The position numbers were made by a program, and so were the translations under genes. 64,000 nt of DNA from Pikeienuella piscinae (lineage in GTDB: Bacteria > Pseudomonadota > Alphaproteobacteria > Rhodobacterales > Rhodobacteraceae): contig NZ_CP049056.1 in NCBI RefSeq assembly GCF_011044155.1, positions 2,604,001 through 2,668,000 of the forward strand. Reading direction: 5' to 3'. The notes below the pieces were generated by a model. That model was not told the origin of the DNA, made no database searches, and worked only from the letters and a program-made list of their open reading frames with translations. Shown piece by piece: positions 38,282 through 48,317 of the stretch; positions within the stretch are counted from its first letter, which is position 1; every line of letters starts with the position of its first letter.

Positions 38282-40462
38282 TCATCGAAACCGGTCTATC
38301 ACGCCGCGTCCAAGCCGGTAGAGCCGACGCGACAACGGCGGCTCGGTGGGCGTGAAACCGCCGGTCGGCGCATTGGCGGTCGCGCGGAGCGCAGCCTCGA
38401 GATAACCGGGATGAAAAGCTTCCGGCGCCGGCGCCGCCTCCACATCGCGGCGCCAACCCTCGATGGGCGGCGCGACACCTATGCTCCGCAGCAATGGCGC
38501 CGAGCGTTCCTCGAACCGCTCGATCAGGCGAAGCCGCGCCTCCGCCGGGATCGCCATGAGGCCGCGGATCGCGGGAAGCGCGGCAGTCGCGGCCAGAAAT
38601 TCCGCAAAGGCGTCCGCCTGCGCTCTCTTATCCAACCGCGCCAGGGCGATCATCCGCCCGGCGATGGCCTGCTCCGCGCGCGGCGAAGGATAGATTACGC
38701 CTTCTGGCGGATCGGGCGGCGGCGGAACGCCGAGCGCCGCGTAGAACCGCTCCAGAAGGCTCGCCCCCTCCACCGTCTCATAGCCGATCAACTCCAGGGC
38801 GCCGTTCGCGAACTTGCGCCAGTCGGCGGTCAGGCAGGTCAGGTCGGCCATCTGCGGGCCAAGTTCGGCGGCGAACTCTTCGGCCGTGCGCCGGGCCCAG
38901 CCCGTGGCGAGAAAGACGTGCTCGCGCCAATATCGTTCGACATATTCATCAGGGCGGCGAAAGACGGCGATCACCTGTCGACGCGGCAGGAAGCCGAACC
39001 CGGCCGCCGCCCGCCGCATGAGAAAGGCGCGGTCGGCGGCGCCATGAAATGGCAGGCTCAGATTCTCGGCGCTGATGAGAACGCGCGAACAGCCAGAGGC
39101 GACGCATTCCGCCCTCAGCCGCTCGAAGATGGCGCCGTCGCCGCTCCGGATGGCGCCGAAGAAGCCGACATGGCCGGGGGTCGCCGCCCCGCGCCGGTTG
39201 TCGGCGACCGCTTTCAGGAATCCGGTCTCCGGCACGAGCAGGCCAAGCGCCTTCAACCGCTCGCTGTCGCGCTCCAGCACCCGTTGCAGATAGGTCGATC
39301 CGGTCTTGTGAAGGCCGATATGGAGGATTAGCTCCATATCCATCGTCGGCCCGGTCGCCGCGATCGCAGGCTTCAGCACCTGCGCGCGCCGCCAATCGTA
39401 TAGCGCGTCCCAGCGCCCCGCGGCGACCATGTCATATGCGCTCATGAGCTTCGCCCGGCTGACCGGGCCGTGATTGCGCGTCGACTTGTCGAGCGGCGAG
39501 ATCTTCATCGTCGGAAGATCGGCGAAAACCTTGCGGCGCAGCTTCAGACCTGAAATTGCCGCCGTCAGCCGGGCACGGGCGCCGTCCAGCGCAGGGCTCT
39601 GTCGCGGATCATGGTCGAGCGCGCGCACCTCCCAGATCACCCGGCAGATAGAATGGTGCAATTCGCGCTGCAAGGCCATCGACCGGTCGCCTTCGGCGCC
39701 GGCGTATGCGCGGGCGCGCGCGACGCATTTCGTCAGTAGGTCGAGCTGCATCGCCACATCCTCGATCTCCCGCTCGCCGGTGGTGATCGAGCCGAGCCTG
39801 CGACGCCAGATGCGCGCCGGGATGTCGGAAAAGGCGATCTTCTTCGCCGAAAACACGGCTTCGAGGACGAAAAGCCTGTCTTCGAACCGGCGCTGCGCCT
39901 CGTCGAACCGAACACCGCGCCCGACCAGGAAGTCGCGCCGATAGATCGAGGACCAGGAAGAGACGATATATTGCGCCTCAGGCGCTTCCTCGAACGTCGC
40001 GCCCGAATTTCGCCGTCCAAAAAGCAATTCGTCCCGTCGAAGCGGAATCGGATGCAATCTGTCGACCGGGAGAAGCAGCGTTGGCGCATGCGTGAGATCA
40101 GCGCCCGAGCGCGCGGCGAAGGCGAGATTCTTCGCCAGCGCGCCGGCGATGAACACATCGTCCGCGTCGATGAATGTGACGAATTCCTTCTCCGCCGCGT
40201 CGATCCCGGTGTTGCGCGCGGCGGCGAGACCGCGGTTCTCCGCATGTGCGATGACGCGGATCGGATGTCGGGCCGCGATTCCCGATAGGAACGCCGCGCT
40301 CGACGGTCCCGGATTGTCGTTCACCACGATCACTTCGAGATCGTCGATCGGCTGAGCGACGGCGGATGTCACCGCCGCCTCCAGATAGACCTCGTCGCGA
40401 TAGAAAGGGATGACGACGGAAAGGGAACGCGCCGCCGTCATTGGCGCGCCCCCGCGCCGCAC
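38282..40462 (-). CDS. Glycosyltransferase family 2 fused to a sulfotransferase-like domain
   Basis: The protein has 726 residues. Residues about 12-300 form a GT2 domain: SVVIPFYRDEVYLEAAV, then EVIVVNDN, and the metal/sugar site VTFIDADDVF. Residues about 370-700 form a P-loop sulfotransferase-like domain: ILHIGLHKTGSTYLQRVL (PAPS 5'-phosphosulfate loop) and RRQVIAVFRRPDEYVERYW (3'-phosphate region). GTG 40462 follows GGAGGG at a 7-base distance. Such a protein could add and sulfate a sugar on a polysaccharide or lipid. It sits oddly in a beta-oxidation block, 24 bases from the FadJ-like gene. Acceptors are unknown. Confidence 0.8.
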   Translation of the reverse strand: MRRGGAPMTAARSLSVVIPFYRDEVYLEAAVTSAVAQPIDDLEVIVVNDNPGPSSAAFLSGIAARHPIRVIAHAENRGLAAARNTGIDAAEKEFVTFIDADDVFIAGALAKNLAFAARSGADLTHAPTLLLPVDRLHPIPLRRDELLFGRRNSGATFEEAPEAQYIVSSWSSIYRRDFLVGRGVRFDEAQRRFEDRLFVLEAVFSAKKIAFSDIPARIWRRRLGSITTGEREIEDVAMQLDLLTKCVARARAYAGAEGDRSMALQRELHHSICRVIWEVRALDHDPRQSPALDGARARLTAAISGLKLRRKVFADLPTMKISPLDKSTRNHGPVSRAKLMSAYDMVAAGRWDALYDWRRAQVLKPAIAATGPTMDMELILHIGLHKTGSTYLQRVLERDSERLKALGLLVPETGFLKAVADNRRGAATPGHVGFFGAIRSGDGAIFERLRAECVASGCSRVLISAENLSLPFHGAADRAFLMRRAAAGFGFLPRRQVIAVFRRPDEYVERYWREHVFLATGWARRTAEEFAAELGPQMADLTCLTADWRKFANGALELIGYETVEGASLLERFYAALGVPPPPDPPEGVIYPSPRAEQAIAGRMIALARLDKRAQADAFAEFLAATAALPAIRGLMAIPAEARLRLIERFEERSAPLLRSIGVAPPIEGWRRDVEAAPAPEAFHPGYLEAALRATANAPTGGFTPTEPPLSRRLYRLGRGVIDRFR

Positions 40463-40486
40463 GTCGAATCCCTCCGGAGCGCCATG

Positions 40487-42697
40487 TCAGGCCGCCTTCG
40501 TCGCCTCGTGCCGTCCGTAGAAACTCTCCCCGGCCTCGGCGACGTCGCGCAGCAGCTTCGGCGCAGTGAAACGCGGCCCGTGCTTCTGCGCCAGCCGGTC
40601 GCAGATTCGAACGACCTCGTCTGCGCCGAGCATGTCGATCCAAGAAAACGGCCCGCCCGACCACGGCGCGAAACCCCAGCCGAGGATCGCGCCGACATCG
40701 CCTTCGCGAATGTCCTCCAGCACGCCTTCCTCCAGCGCCTTCACAGCTTCGAGCACCTGCGCCAGCATCAGCCGGTGCTGCACTTCGGTGACGTCGGGTT
40801 GCTCCTTGGCCAGCGGGAAATGCTCCTGCAAACCACGCCAGAGGCCCGTGCGCTTGCCGTTCTCGTCATATTCGAAATAGCCGGCCTTGGATTTCCGGCC
40901 CAAGCGACCGGCGTCGAAGAGAACCTGCACCACGTCGTCGCCGGGATTCTCCGGGTAATCGTCGCCCAACGCCGCCTTCGTCGCCCGCATGATCTTCTCC
41001 GCGAGATCGATCGAGGTCTCGTCCCCAAGCTGCAGCGGGCCGAGCGGAAAGCCGAGCTGCTTCGCCGCGTTCTCGATCAGCACCGGTTCTATTCCCTCGG
41101 CGACCATCCGCGCCGCCTCGCCGCCATAGGGAATGATGCAGCGGTTGGCATAGAAGAATCGCGCGTCGTTGACGACGATCGGGGTTTTCCGAAGCTGGCG
41201 AACGAAATCGAGCGCTTTCGCGACCGCTTCGTCTCCGGTCTTCTCGCCCTTGATAATCTCGACGAGCATCATGCGGTGAACCGGGCTGAAGAAATGGATG
41301 CCGATGAACCGCTCGGGGTCACGGCTGGCCTTCGCCAGTTCCGAGATCGGCAGGGTCGAAGTGTTGGTGGCGAAGATCGCTTCTTCCGGCAATTCCGCCT
41401 CCGCCTGTTTCGTCACCTCGCCCTTGACGCCCGGATCCTCGAACACCGCCTCGACGACCAGATCGGCGCCCTTCAGCGCGGCGTAATCCGGCGTGGCCGT
41501 AAGGCGCGAAAGCACGGCGTCCTTCGCCTCCGCGGTCAGGCGTTTTTTCTTGACGTCGTCGTCCAGAAGCCCGGTGATCGTCGCGAGGCCCTTGTCGGCC
41601 GCCGCCTGATCGCGGTCCATCAGCACGACCTCGATGCCGGCGCGGGCGGAGACATAGGCGATGCCGGCGCCCATCATTCCGGCGCCGAGCACGCCGAGTT
41701 TCTTGACTCTCATGTCGGGCACGTCCTTCGGGCGAACCGCGCCCTTCTCCAGCGCCTCCTTGTTCAGAAAGAGCGAGCGGATCATCGCCGCTGAGGTAGG
41801 GTTGAGCATGATGCTGGTCATCCACCGCGCCTCGATCCGGATCGCGGTGTCGAAATCAACCTGCGCGCCCTCGTAGATCGCGCTCATCAGCGCCTTCGCG
41901 GCGGGATAGACGCCCTGCGTGCGCCCGTGGATCATCGCGATCCCGCCGGCCATGGTCTGGAACCCCTGCGGCGTGTAGGGCGCGCCGCCGGGCATCTTGT
42001 AACCCTTCGCGTCCCAGGGCTTCACCAGGTCGGCCTCGGACGCTTTCGACACCCAGGCTTTCGCCGCCTCCATCAGCGCCTCGGGCGGGACGATTTCATC
42101 CACCACTCCAGCGGCTTTCACCGCCTTGGGCGCCATCATCTTGCCCTCGAAAAGGAACGGTGAAGCGCCCATCACGCCGAGCATCCGCGCAAGCCGCGTC
42201 GTGCCGCCGGCGCCGGGGAAGATGCCGACGAGAATCTCGGGAAGGCCGATCTTCGCCTTCGGATTGTCGGCGACGATCCGGCGATGGCAGGCGAGGCCGA
42301 GCTCCAGCCCGATCCCCGCCGCCGTGCCCGGCGACGCCCAGACCACCGGCTTGCCACCCTTCTTCGTCTTGAAGTCCATTCCCGCGAGTTCGATCTTCCG
42401 CAGGAGCCGATGCATCCGCATCACCCCTTCGAATACCGCCTCGGCCGGCGCACGGCCCGCAGCTTCCGCGGCTTTCCGGGCTTTGCCGAGGATGTTGAGG
42501 TCCATCCCACCGGCGAAATCCTTCTTCGCCGATGTCAGCACGATTCCCTTGACCGCATCGTCGCCAAGCGCCTTGTCGAAAGCGGCGTCAAGCTCCGCGA
42601 TCCCGCCCTCGGTCATCACGTTCATCGAGGCGCCGGGCAGGTCCCAGGAGATGACCGCCACGCCGTCGGCGTCCACTTCGTAGTTGAAAATGGTCAT
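40487..42697 (-). CDS. Bifunctional enoyl-CoA hydratase / 3-hydroxyacyl-CoA dehydrogenase (FadJ-like)
   Basis: The protein has 736 residues from ATG 42697 (GAGGAGAGAGAC upstream). The N-terminal crotonase domain (about 1-260) holds [22 protein letters not shown]. The C-terminal 3-hydroxyacyl-CoA dehydrogenase (about 320-720) opens with the NAD site [20 protein letters not shown] and has [19 protein letters not shown]. It performs hydration and oxidation in fatty-acid beta-oxidation. It lies 10 bases downstream of the thiolase gene in a single transcript direction. Confidence 0.95.
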   Translation of the reverse strand: MTIFNYEVDADGVAVISWDLPGASMNVMTEGGIAELDAAFDKALGDDAVKGIVLTSAKKDFAGGMDLNILGKARKAAEAAGRAPAEAVFEGVMRMHRLLRKIELAGMDFKTKKGGKPVVWASPGTAAGIGLELGLACHRRIVADNPKAKIGLPEILVGIFPGAGGTTRLARMLGVMGASPFLFEGKMMAPKAVKAAGVVDEIVPPEALMEAAKAWVSKASEADLVKPWDAKGYKMPGGAPYTPQGFQTMAGGIAMIHGRTQGVYPAAKALMSAIYEGAQVDFDTAIRIEARWMTSIMLNPTSAAMIRSLFLNKEALEKGAVRPKDVPDMRVKKLGVLGAGMMGAGIAYVSARAGIEVVLMDRDQAAADKGLATITGLLDDDVKKKRLTAEAKDAVLSRLTATPDYAALKGADLVVEAVFEDPGVKGEVTKQAEAELPEEAIFATNTSTLPISELAKASRDPERFIGIHFFSPVHRMMLVEIIKGEKTGDEAVAKALDFVRQLRKTPIVVNDARFFYANRCIIPYGGEAARMVAEGIEPVLIENAAKQLGFPLGPLQLGDETSIDLAEKIMRATKAALGDDYPENPGDDVVQVLFDAGRLGRKSKAGYFEYDENGKRTGLWRGLQEHFPLAKEQPDVTEVQHRLMLAQVLEAVKALEEGVLEDIREGDVGAILGWGFAPWSGGPFSWIDMLGADEVVRICDRLAQKHGPRFTAPKLLRDVAEAGESFYGRHEATKAA

Positions 42698-42707
42698 GTC
42701 TCTCTCC

Positions 42708-43919
42708 TCACACCCGCTCGAGAATCGTCGCAGCGCCCATGCCGCCAGCGACGCAGAGCGTGGCGAGCGCGGTTTCCCTGTCGGTCCTCTCCATCTCGTC
42801 AAGCGCGGCGCCGATGATCATCGCGCCGGTGGCGCCCAACGGATGGCCCATCGCGATGGCGCCGCCATTCGGGTTCACCGCCGCATGATCGACGCCAAAA
42901 TGCTGCATGAAGAGAAGGACCACCGCGGCGAAGGCCTCGTTCACCTCGAAGGTTCCAATATCGCCGATCTTCATCCCCGCATCACGGAGGATCTTCTCCG
43001 TCACCGGCACCGGGCCGGTGAGCATGATCGCGGGTTCGGAGCCGATCTTTGCGGTGGCGCGGATGCGCGCGCGCGGCTTCAGGCCAAGCTTCTCGCCCGC
43101 CGCTTTCGTGCCCACCAGAACCGCCGTCGCGCCGTCGACGATGCCGGATGAGTTGCCGGCGTGGTGGACATGATTCACCTTCTCCACCTCCGGGTAGCGC
43201 AGCATCATCACCTTGTCGAAACCGGGCATCGTCTCGCCCATATCCTTGAAGGAGGGTTTCAACGCGCCGAGCGACTGCATGTCGGCGCCGGGGCGGATCG
43301 TCTCGTCATGGTCGAGGATCGTCAGTCCGTTCTGATCCTTCACCGCGAAGACGGATTTCGCGAACCGGCCTTCGTCCCACGCCTTGGCGGCGCGTTTCTG
43401 GCTTTCGACCGCGTAGGCGTCCACATCGTCGCGGCTGAACCCGTATTTCGTCGCGATCAGGTCGGCGGAGACGCCCTGCGGCGCGAAATAGGCGTTCATC
43501 GCCAGATAGGGATCGACAGCCAGCGCGCCGCCATCCGAGCCCATCGGCACCCGGCTCATCATCTCGACGCCGCCGGCGACGTAGAGATCGCCGGCCCCGC
43601 CCCTGATCTGGTTGGCGGCGAGGTTCACCGCCTCCATGCCCGAGGCGCAGAAACGGTTGATATGCAGGCCCGGCACCGATCGCTCCCAACCCGCGTAAAG
43701 CACGGCGGAGCGCGCAAGGCAGGCGCCCTGTTCGCCGACGCCTGTGACGCAGCCTAGGATCACGTCCTCGACAAGGCTTTCGTCCAGATTGGTCCGCGCC
43801 TTCAACTCGTTCAGCGCGTTGGCGGCCATCCGGACGGAGGTGACTTCGTGGAGCGCGCCGTCGGGTTTGCCCTTGCCGCGCGGGCTGCGGACAGCGTCGA
43901 AGATGTAAGCGTCGGTCAT
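42708..43919 (-). CDS. Acetyl-CoA C-acyltransferase (thiolase)
   Basis: The protein has 403 residues. The acylated cysteine sits in [10 protein letters not shown] (about residue 90). The other active sites are [22 protein letters not shown] and the C-terminal [10 protein letters not shown] with its general-base Cys. It cleaves 3-ketoacyl-CoA to acetyl-CoA and a shortened acyl-CoA, completing each turn with the FadJ-like protein just downstream. AAGGAGA precedes ATG 43919. Confidence 0.95.
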   Translation of the reverse strand: MTDAYIFDAVRSPRGKGKPDGALHEVTSVRMAANALNELKARTNLDESLVEDVILGCVTGVGEQGACLARSAVLYAGWERSVPGLHINRFCASGMEAVNLAANQIRGGAGDLYVAGGVEMMSRVPMGSDGGALAVDPYLAMNAYFAPQGVSADLIATKYGFSRDDVDAYAVESQKRAAKAWDEGRFAKSVFAVKDQNGLTILDHDETIRPGADMQSLGALKPSFKDMGETMPGFDKVMMLRYPEVEKVNHVHHAGNSSGIVDGATAVLVGTKAAGEKLGLKPRARIRATAKIGSEPAIMLTGPVPVTEKILRDAGMKIGDIGTFEVNEAFAAVVLLFMQHFGVDHAAVNPNGGAIAMGHPLGATGAMIIGAALDEMERTDRETALATLCVAGGMGAATILERV

Positions 43920-43947
43920 GGGGTCTCCTTCGGAGAGGTCGGCTGCG

Positions 43948-44571
43948 CTAGGCGCGCGGCATCAGGTCGTAAGGGTGTTTCCAGCCCGGCAGCGCCTCAA
44001 TCCGGCCGAGCCAGGCGTCGAGATGCGGCCAGTCCTCGCGGGAGAAGCCGAATGGTTCGGTGTAGAAGAGATACCCGCAGCAGGAGAAATCGGCGTTGGT
44101 CGGCCCGTCGCCGACCAGCCAGTCGCGTTTCGCCAGCGTCGCGTCGAGCGTGGCGTAGGCGGCCTTCAGCCGGCCCTGCATGAAGGCGATCACCTCCGCC
44201 GGGCGTTTCTCCTCGGGGAGGAAATTCATCAGAAAGCGGGTCATGCCGGCGGCGGAGGACATCTTGTGATTGTCCCACAGCACCCAGCGCAGAATCTCAC
44301 GCCGCTCGTCCGGGGTGGCGCCGCCGAACTTGCCGGATTTCTCCGAGATGTAATCCTGAATGACGCCGGACTGCGTGAGTTTCACCTTGCCGTCGAGCAG
44401 AACCGGCGCCTCGCCCATGTCGTTGATCTCGGCCCGGTATTCGGTCGTCCGCGTCGCGCCCTTGAAGAAATCGACGAAGACCGGCGTCCAATCCAGCCCG
44501 GAAAGCGCGAGGGGCAGCGCCGCCTTGTAGGAGTTTCCGCTTTCGCCGAAGCAGTAGAGTTTCATCGTCAT
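43948..44571 (-). CDS. Glutathione S-transferase family protein
   Basis: The protein has 207 residues from ATG 44571; an in-frame ATG at 44565 is also possible. The N-terminal thioredoxin-fold domain starts MKLYCFGESGNSYKAALPLAL, with a Ser after Asn as the likely glutathione contact. It includes GEAPVLLDGKVKLTQSGVI, the usual cis-Pro and Gln-Ser sites. A helical C-terminal domain follows. GST genes of this kind are found in many alphaproteobacterial beta-oxidation operons, but their substrate is not established. It lies 28 bases before the thiolase start. Confidence 0.9.
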   Translation of the reverse strand: MTMKLYCFGESGNSYKAALPLALSGLDWTPVFVDFFKGATRTTEYRAEINDMGEAPVLLDGKVKLTQSGVIQDYISEKSGKFGGATPDERREILRWVLWDNHKMSSAAGMTRFLMNFLPEEKRPAEVIAFMQGRLKAAYATLDATLAKRDWLVGDGPTNADFSCCGYLFYTEPFGFSREDWPHLDAWLGRIEALPGWKHPYDLMPRA

Positions 44572-44667
44572 TGCGTCTTTCCCCGTTTCCTGTTCAGCGC
44601 CGTGGCCTGACATGGGGCCCCGCCGGTTCGTTCGATGCCCCGGAACAGGTCCGGGACCTCGGCCCAT

Positions 44668-45822
44668 TCAAAGCCTGCGCGAGATCAGGTCCTTCATGAT
44701 CTCGTTGGTGCCGCCATAGATGCGTTGGACGCGGGCGTCGGTCCACATCTCTGCGACGTCATATTCCATCATGAAGCCGTAGCCGCCATGCAACTGGACG
44801 CATTCGTCGAGGATGCGGTTCTGGAGATCGGTGGTCCAGTACTTGACCATCGCCGCCGTCTCCACGCTCAATTCGCCCTTCAGATGCGCCTCGATGCATT
44901 TGTCGAGGAAGGCGCGGGCCACCACTGTCTCGGTCTTGCATTCGGCCAGCTTGAACTTCGTGTTCTGGAACTCGATGATCGGCTTGCCGAAGGCATCGCG
45001 CTCCTTGCAATAGGCGATGGTCTTGCGGACCGCGCCTTCCATGGCGCCGACCGCGCCGCAGGCGATCAGCAGCCGTTCCTGCGGCAATTGCTGCATCATC
45101 TGGTAGAAGCCGATATTCTCCTCGCCGCCGAGCAGGTTCTCCGGCGGGATCGGCACGTTATCGAAGAACAGCTCGGACGTGTCGGCGGCCTTCAACCCGA
45201 CCTTGTCGAGATTGCGTCCACGCGTGAAGCCCTCCGCGCCATCGGTCTCCACCGCCACCAGCGAAGTGCCTTTCGCGCCCTCGTTCGGGTCGGTCTTGGC
45301 GGCGACAAGAATAAGATTGGCGTGCTGACCGCAGGTAATGAAGGTCTTCTGCCCGGAGAGTCGATAGGCGTTGCCGTCCTTGACCGCCTTCGTCCTGATC
45401 CGCTGCACGTCGGAACCGCCAGAAGGCTCGGTCATCGCCAGCGCGCCGACAATCTCTCCGGTCGCCATTTTCGGCAGCCAGCGCTTCTTCTGCTCCTCGG
45501 TGCCACAGTTGAGAATGTAGTGCGCGACGATTCCGGAATGGATCGACTGGCCCCACGAAGCGAGATTCACATGGCCCTGAATCAGCGAGAGCACCGCCTC
45601 ATGGCCAAAATCACCGCCGGCGCCGCCATATTCCTCGGGGATCGAGGCGCAGAGGAGTCCGGCCTCGCCGGCCTCGTTCCAGATTTCGCGCTCCATGATG
45701 CCGGCCTTGCGCCAGCCTTCGGCGCGGGGAACCCAGCGCTCCTCCAAGAACCGCGTCGCCGCGTCCAGGAACATCACGTGCTCTTCGTTCATCCAGTCGG
45801 ACTTGAGATTTTCAAACTGCAA
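44668..45822 (-). CDS. Acyl-CoA dehydrogenase, long-chain (LCAD-like)
   Basis: The protein has 384 residues. The likely start is TTG 45822 with GGGAGAG upstream; the first in-frame ATG is 10 codons later. FAD-binding and substrate segments are ALAMTEPSGGSDVQ and ERDAFGKPIIEFQNTKFK. The position that carries the catalytic Glu in medium-chain enzymes is Gly (IYGGTNEIMKD). LCAD and isovaleryl enzymes share this change and use a Glu in a different helix, here visible in LPQERLLIA. So the enzyme should prefer long or branched acyl-CoA. It passes electrons to ETF. Confidence 0.92.
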   Translation of the reverse strand: MQFENLKSDWMNEEHVMFLDAATRFLEERWVPRAEGWRKAGIMEREIWNEAGEAGLLCASIPEEYGGAGGDFGHEAVLSLIQGHVNLASWGQSIHSGIVAHYILNCGTEEQKKRWLPKMATGEIVGALAMTEPSGGSDVQRIRTKAVKDGNAYRLSGQKTFITCGQHANLILVAAKTDPNEGAKGTSLVAVETDGAEGFTRGRNLDKVGLKAADTSELFFDNVPIPPENLLGGEENIGFYQMMQQLPQERLLIACGAVGAMEGAVRKTIAYCKERDAFGKPIIEFQNTKFKLAECKTETVVARAFLDKCIEAHLKGELSVETAAMVKYWTTDLQNRILDECVQLHGGYGFMMEYDVAEMWTDARVQRIYGGTNEIMKDLISRRL

Positions 45823-45917
45823 GGCGTCTCTCCCTAGACGTTCGGAGCGCCCATGGCGGGCGCCGCCTGTTTCAAGCCCCCCGGTGAAGAGAAGCGTTTC
45901 GACGTGGGGCGCAAGCC

Positions 45918-47708
45918 CTAGAACGCCTCCGCCGGCAGGTCCATCACCGGCGCGGCGCCAGTCTGGATCCGCGCAAGCCGCAGCGCCGTCTCCGGCAGCG
46001 CGCGGGCCATGTAATAGCGCCCGGTGCGCAATTTCGCCTCATAAAACGCAGCGTTCCCCTCGCCGCTCTCGAGCCCGGCCCGCGCCGCGACCGCCATGCG
46101 CGCCCAGGCCCAGCCGAGAAGCACATGGCCGAAAAGATGCATGAAGTCGGTGGAGCCGGCGAGCGCGTTGTTCGGGTTCTTCACGCCCTCGGCCATGAAA
46201 TACATCGCGGCCGCCTGAAGATCTTTCGAGGCGGACTTCAGCGGCGAGAGGAAATTCCTGGCCAGCATCTCGTCGTCCTCATGCGCCTTGATGAAGCCGC
46301 GGATCTCCTCGAAGAAAGCCATCAGCGTCTTGCCGCCGTTGAGCGCCAGCTTGCGGCCGACGAGGTCGAGCGCCTGAATGCCGTTCGCGCCCTCGTAGAT
46401 CATCGCGATGCGGGCGTCGCGGACGAACTGCTCCATGCCCCACTCGCGAATATAGCCGTGGCCGCCAAATACCTGTTGCGCCTCGACCGTCATCTCGAAG
46501 CCCTTGTCGGTGCAAAAGCCCTTCAGCACCGGCGTCAGAAGGCCCAGCATCGCGTCGGCTTCCTCGCGCTTCTCGGCGTCGGGGTGGCGATGCGAGACGT
46601 CGTTGATCTCGGCGGCGATCAGAAGCGCCGCGCGCGCCCCCTCCACGAAGCTCTTTTGGTCGAGCAGCATCCGGCGCACATCGGGATGCACGATCAGCGG
46701 ATCGGCGGACTTCTCCGGCGCCGCCGGCCCGGTCACGGCGCGGCCCTGAAGCCGGTCCTTCGCATAGGCCGCAGCGGCCTGATAGGCGGCGGCGGCCTGG
46801 AAAAGACCCTGCCCCGCCACATCGAGCCGGGCGTGGTTCATCATCACGAACATCGCCGGCAGCCCGCGATTGGCCTCGCCCAGCAGGAACCCGGTCGCGC
46901 CGTCGTAATTCATCACGCAGGTCGGATTGCCGTGAATGCCCATCTTCTCTTCGAGGGCGCCGCAAACGACGCCGTTGCGCTCGCCCGGCGTTCCGTCTTC
47001 CTTCGGAAGAAACTTTGGACAGATGAACAGCGAGATGCCCTTCACACCCTCGGGCGCTCCGGTAATCCGCGCGAGAACGAGGTGGACGATGTTGTCCGCC
47101 ATGTCGTGCTCGCCGGAAGAGATGAAGATCTTCTGCCCCGTGATCCGGTAGGAGCCGTCATCCCGTGGTTCCGCCTTCGTGCGCAGCATGCCGAGATCGG
47201 TGCCGCAATGCGGCTCCGTCAGGTTCATCGTGCCGGTCCACTCACAGGTGGCCATTTTCGAGAGATAGGTCTGCTTCTGCTCGTCCGTCCCATGCGTGTG
47301 AATGGCGCGATAGGCGCCAAGCGTGAGGCCGGAGAACATCATGAACGCCATGTTTGCGGCGGAATGGGATTCCCCCGCCGCCGCGTGCAGGATGCCGGGC
47401 AGGCCCTGTCCGCCGAAATCCGGGTCGCAGGCGAGCGAGGTCCAGCCGCCGTCGCGAAGAAGATCGAACGCCGCCCGGAAGCCCTCGGGCGTACGGACGA
47501 CGCCATTCTCCAGTTCGCAGCCGCCGTCGCCGACCGCGTTCAGCGGCGCCAGCACTTCGGCGCCAAGCTTGCCGGCCTCCTCCAGCACCGGTCCGGTAAG
47601 GTCGGGCGTCAACTCGTCATAGCCTTCCAGCGCCTCGTTTTCCTGAACCTTCAGGACTTCGTGCAGGATAAAAAGCTGATCTTCGGTCGGTGGCGTATAG
47701 GTCGGCAT
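45918..47708 (-). CDS. Acyl-CoA dehydrogenase, large FadE/DmdC-like type
   Basis: The protein has 596 residues, about 200 more than classical dehydrogenases because of an extra C-terminal helical domain. Catalytic Glu is in [13 protein letters not shown]. Other family sites are [19 protein letters not shown] and [18 protein letters not shown]. This family includes 3-methylmercaptopropionyl-CoA dehydrogenase (DmdC) as well as straight-chain enzymes, and the sequence alone does not decide. Its location beside thiolase and FadJ favours fatty-acid oxidation. It begins 60 bases downstream of the MerR regulator. Confidence 0.93.
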   Translation of the reverse strand: MPTYTPPTEDQLFILHEVLKVQENEALEGYDELTPDLTGPVLEEAGKLGAEVLAPLNAVGDGGCELENGVVRTPEGFRAAFDLLRDGGWTSLACDPDFGGQGLPGILHAAAGESHSAANMAFMMFSGLTLGAYRAIHTHGTDEQKQTYLSKMATCEWTGTMNLTEPHCGTDLGMLRTKAEPRDDGSYRITGQKIFISSGEHDMADNIVHLVLARITGAPEGVKGISLFICPKFLPKEDGTPGERNGVVCGALEEKMGIHGNPTCVMNYDGATGFLLGEANRGLPAMFVMMNHARLDVAGQGLFQAAAAYQAAAAYAKDRLQGRAVTGPAAPEKSADPLIVHPDVRRMLLDQKSFVEGARAALLIAAEINDVSHRHPDAEKREEADAMLGLLTPVLKGFCTDKGFEMTVEAQQVFGGHGYIREWGMEQFVRDARIAMIYEGANGIQALDLVGRKLALNGGKTLMAFFEEIRGFIKAHEDDEMLARNFLSPLKSASKDLQAAAMYFMAEGVKNPNNALAGSTDFMHLFGHVLLGWAWARMAVAARAGLESGEGNAAFYEAKLRTGRYYMARALPETALRLARIQTGAAPVMDLPAEAF

Positions 47709-47768
47709 GAATCTGGCGCTCCGTTCGGGATTCGGGAAAGAAGGCGGCCGGCGCAGTCGTCGCCGCGG

Positions 47769-48167
47769 CTATTCCGCGGCGCGGGCGGCGTTGCGGCGGG
47801 AAAGCTCGGCCTCGGTGTCGTCGATCAGGCCCTGAAGTTCCCGCATCGCGTCCTCAAGTTCGTCGCGCTGCGCACGTAGCGCGTCCATCTGAGTGCGGGC
47901 GTTGCTGACCCAGGTTGTCATCTGCGTGACGCCGCCATCGCCGAGATCGTAGAGGTTCAGCCACTGCCGAATCGATTCGAGCGAGAAGCCGAAGCGCTTG
48001 CCACGGAGAATCAGTTTCAGCCGGGCGCGGTCGCGCTGGGTGAAGATGCGGCGCTGGCCTTCGCGGATCGGCGTCAGAAGCTCGCGCTGTTCGTAAAAGC
48101 GCAGTGTGCGGGGCGTGACGTCGAATTCGGCGCAGAGCTCACCGATTGTATAAGTCTGCTCGCTCAT
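47769..48167 (-). CDS. MerR-family regulator of the oxidation operon
   Basis: The protein has 132 residues from ATG 48167; the longer frame from 48776 overlaps other genes. The winged-helix domain is TYTIGELCAEFDVTPRTLRFYEQRELL, with a wing QRRIFTQRDRARLKLILRGKRFGF. A C-terminal coiled coil follows (DALRAQRDELEDAMRELQGLIDD). No Cys pair for metal sensing is seen, so an acyl-CoA or other organic effector is likely, as for LiuR-type relatives. A palindrome overlapping a promoter lies just upstream (48210-48229), so autoregulation is likely. Confidence 0.9.
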   Translation of the reverse strand: MSEQTYTIGELCAEFDVTPRTLRFYEQRELLTPIREGQRRIFTQRDRARLKLILRGKRFGFSLESIRQWLNLYDLGDGGVTQMTTWVSNARTQMDALRAQRDELEDAMRELQGLIDDTEAELSRRNAARAAE

Positions 48168-48199
48168 GAGATCGGCTCCGTTCCTTGCTATGCCCTCTA

Positions 48200-48230
48200 C
48201 ATATATGTATGACGTTAACGTAAGCGTCAA
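48200..48230 (-). promoter_or_regulatory. MerR-type promoter with operator palindrome
   Basis: On the minus strand, TTGACG (48225-48230) is a -35 box. It is followed after 19 bases by TATATG (48200-48205), the long spacing typical of MerR-controlled promoters; CATATA at 17 bases is an alternative -10. The spacer contains the imperfect 20-base palindrome TGACGCTTACGTTAACGTCA (48210-48229). The transcript leads into the MerR gene and the oxidation operon. Confidence 0.7.
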
Positions 48231-48317
48231 GTGTCGACGGAGTGAATATCGGCTCGCCGTCGCGTCGACAGCCGCAATCGGCGCGGCTAGCATCCCGGCC
48301 GATCGAGGAATTCGCAA

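Noticed and set aside
46125-47879. A 584-codon open frame on the plus strand
   Set aside because: It is antisense to the large acyl-CoA dehydrogenase and part of the MerR gene, with low-complexity Arg/His/Gly-rich sequence and no binding site.
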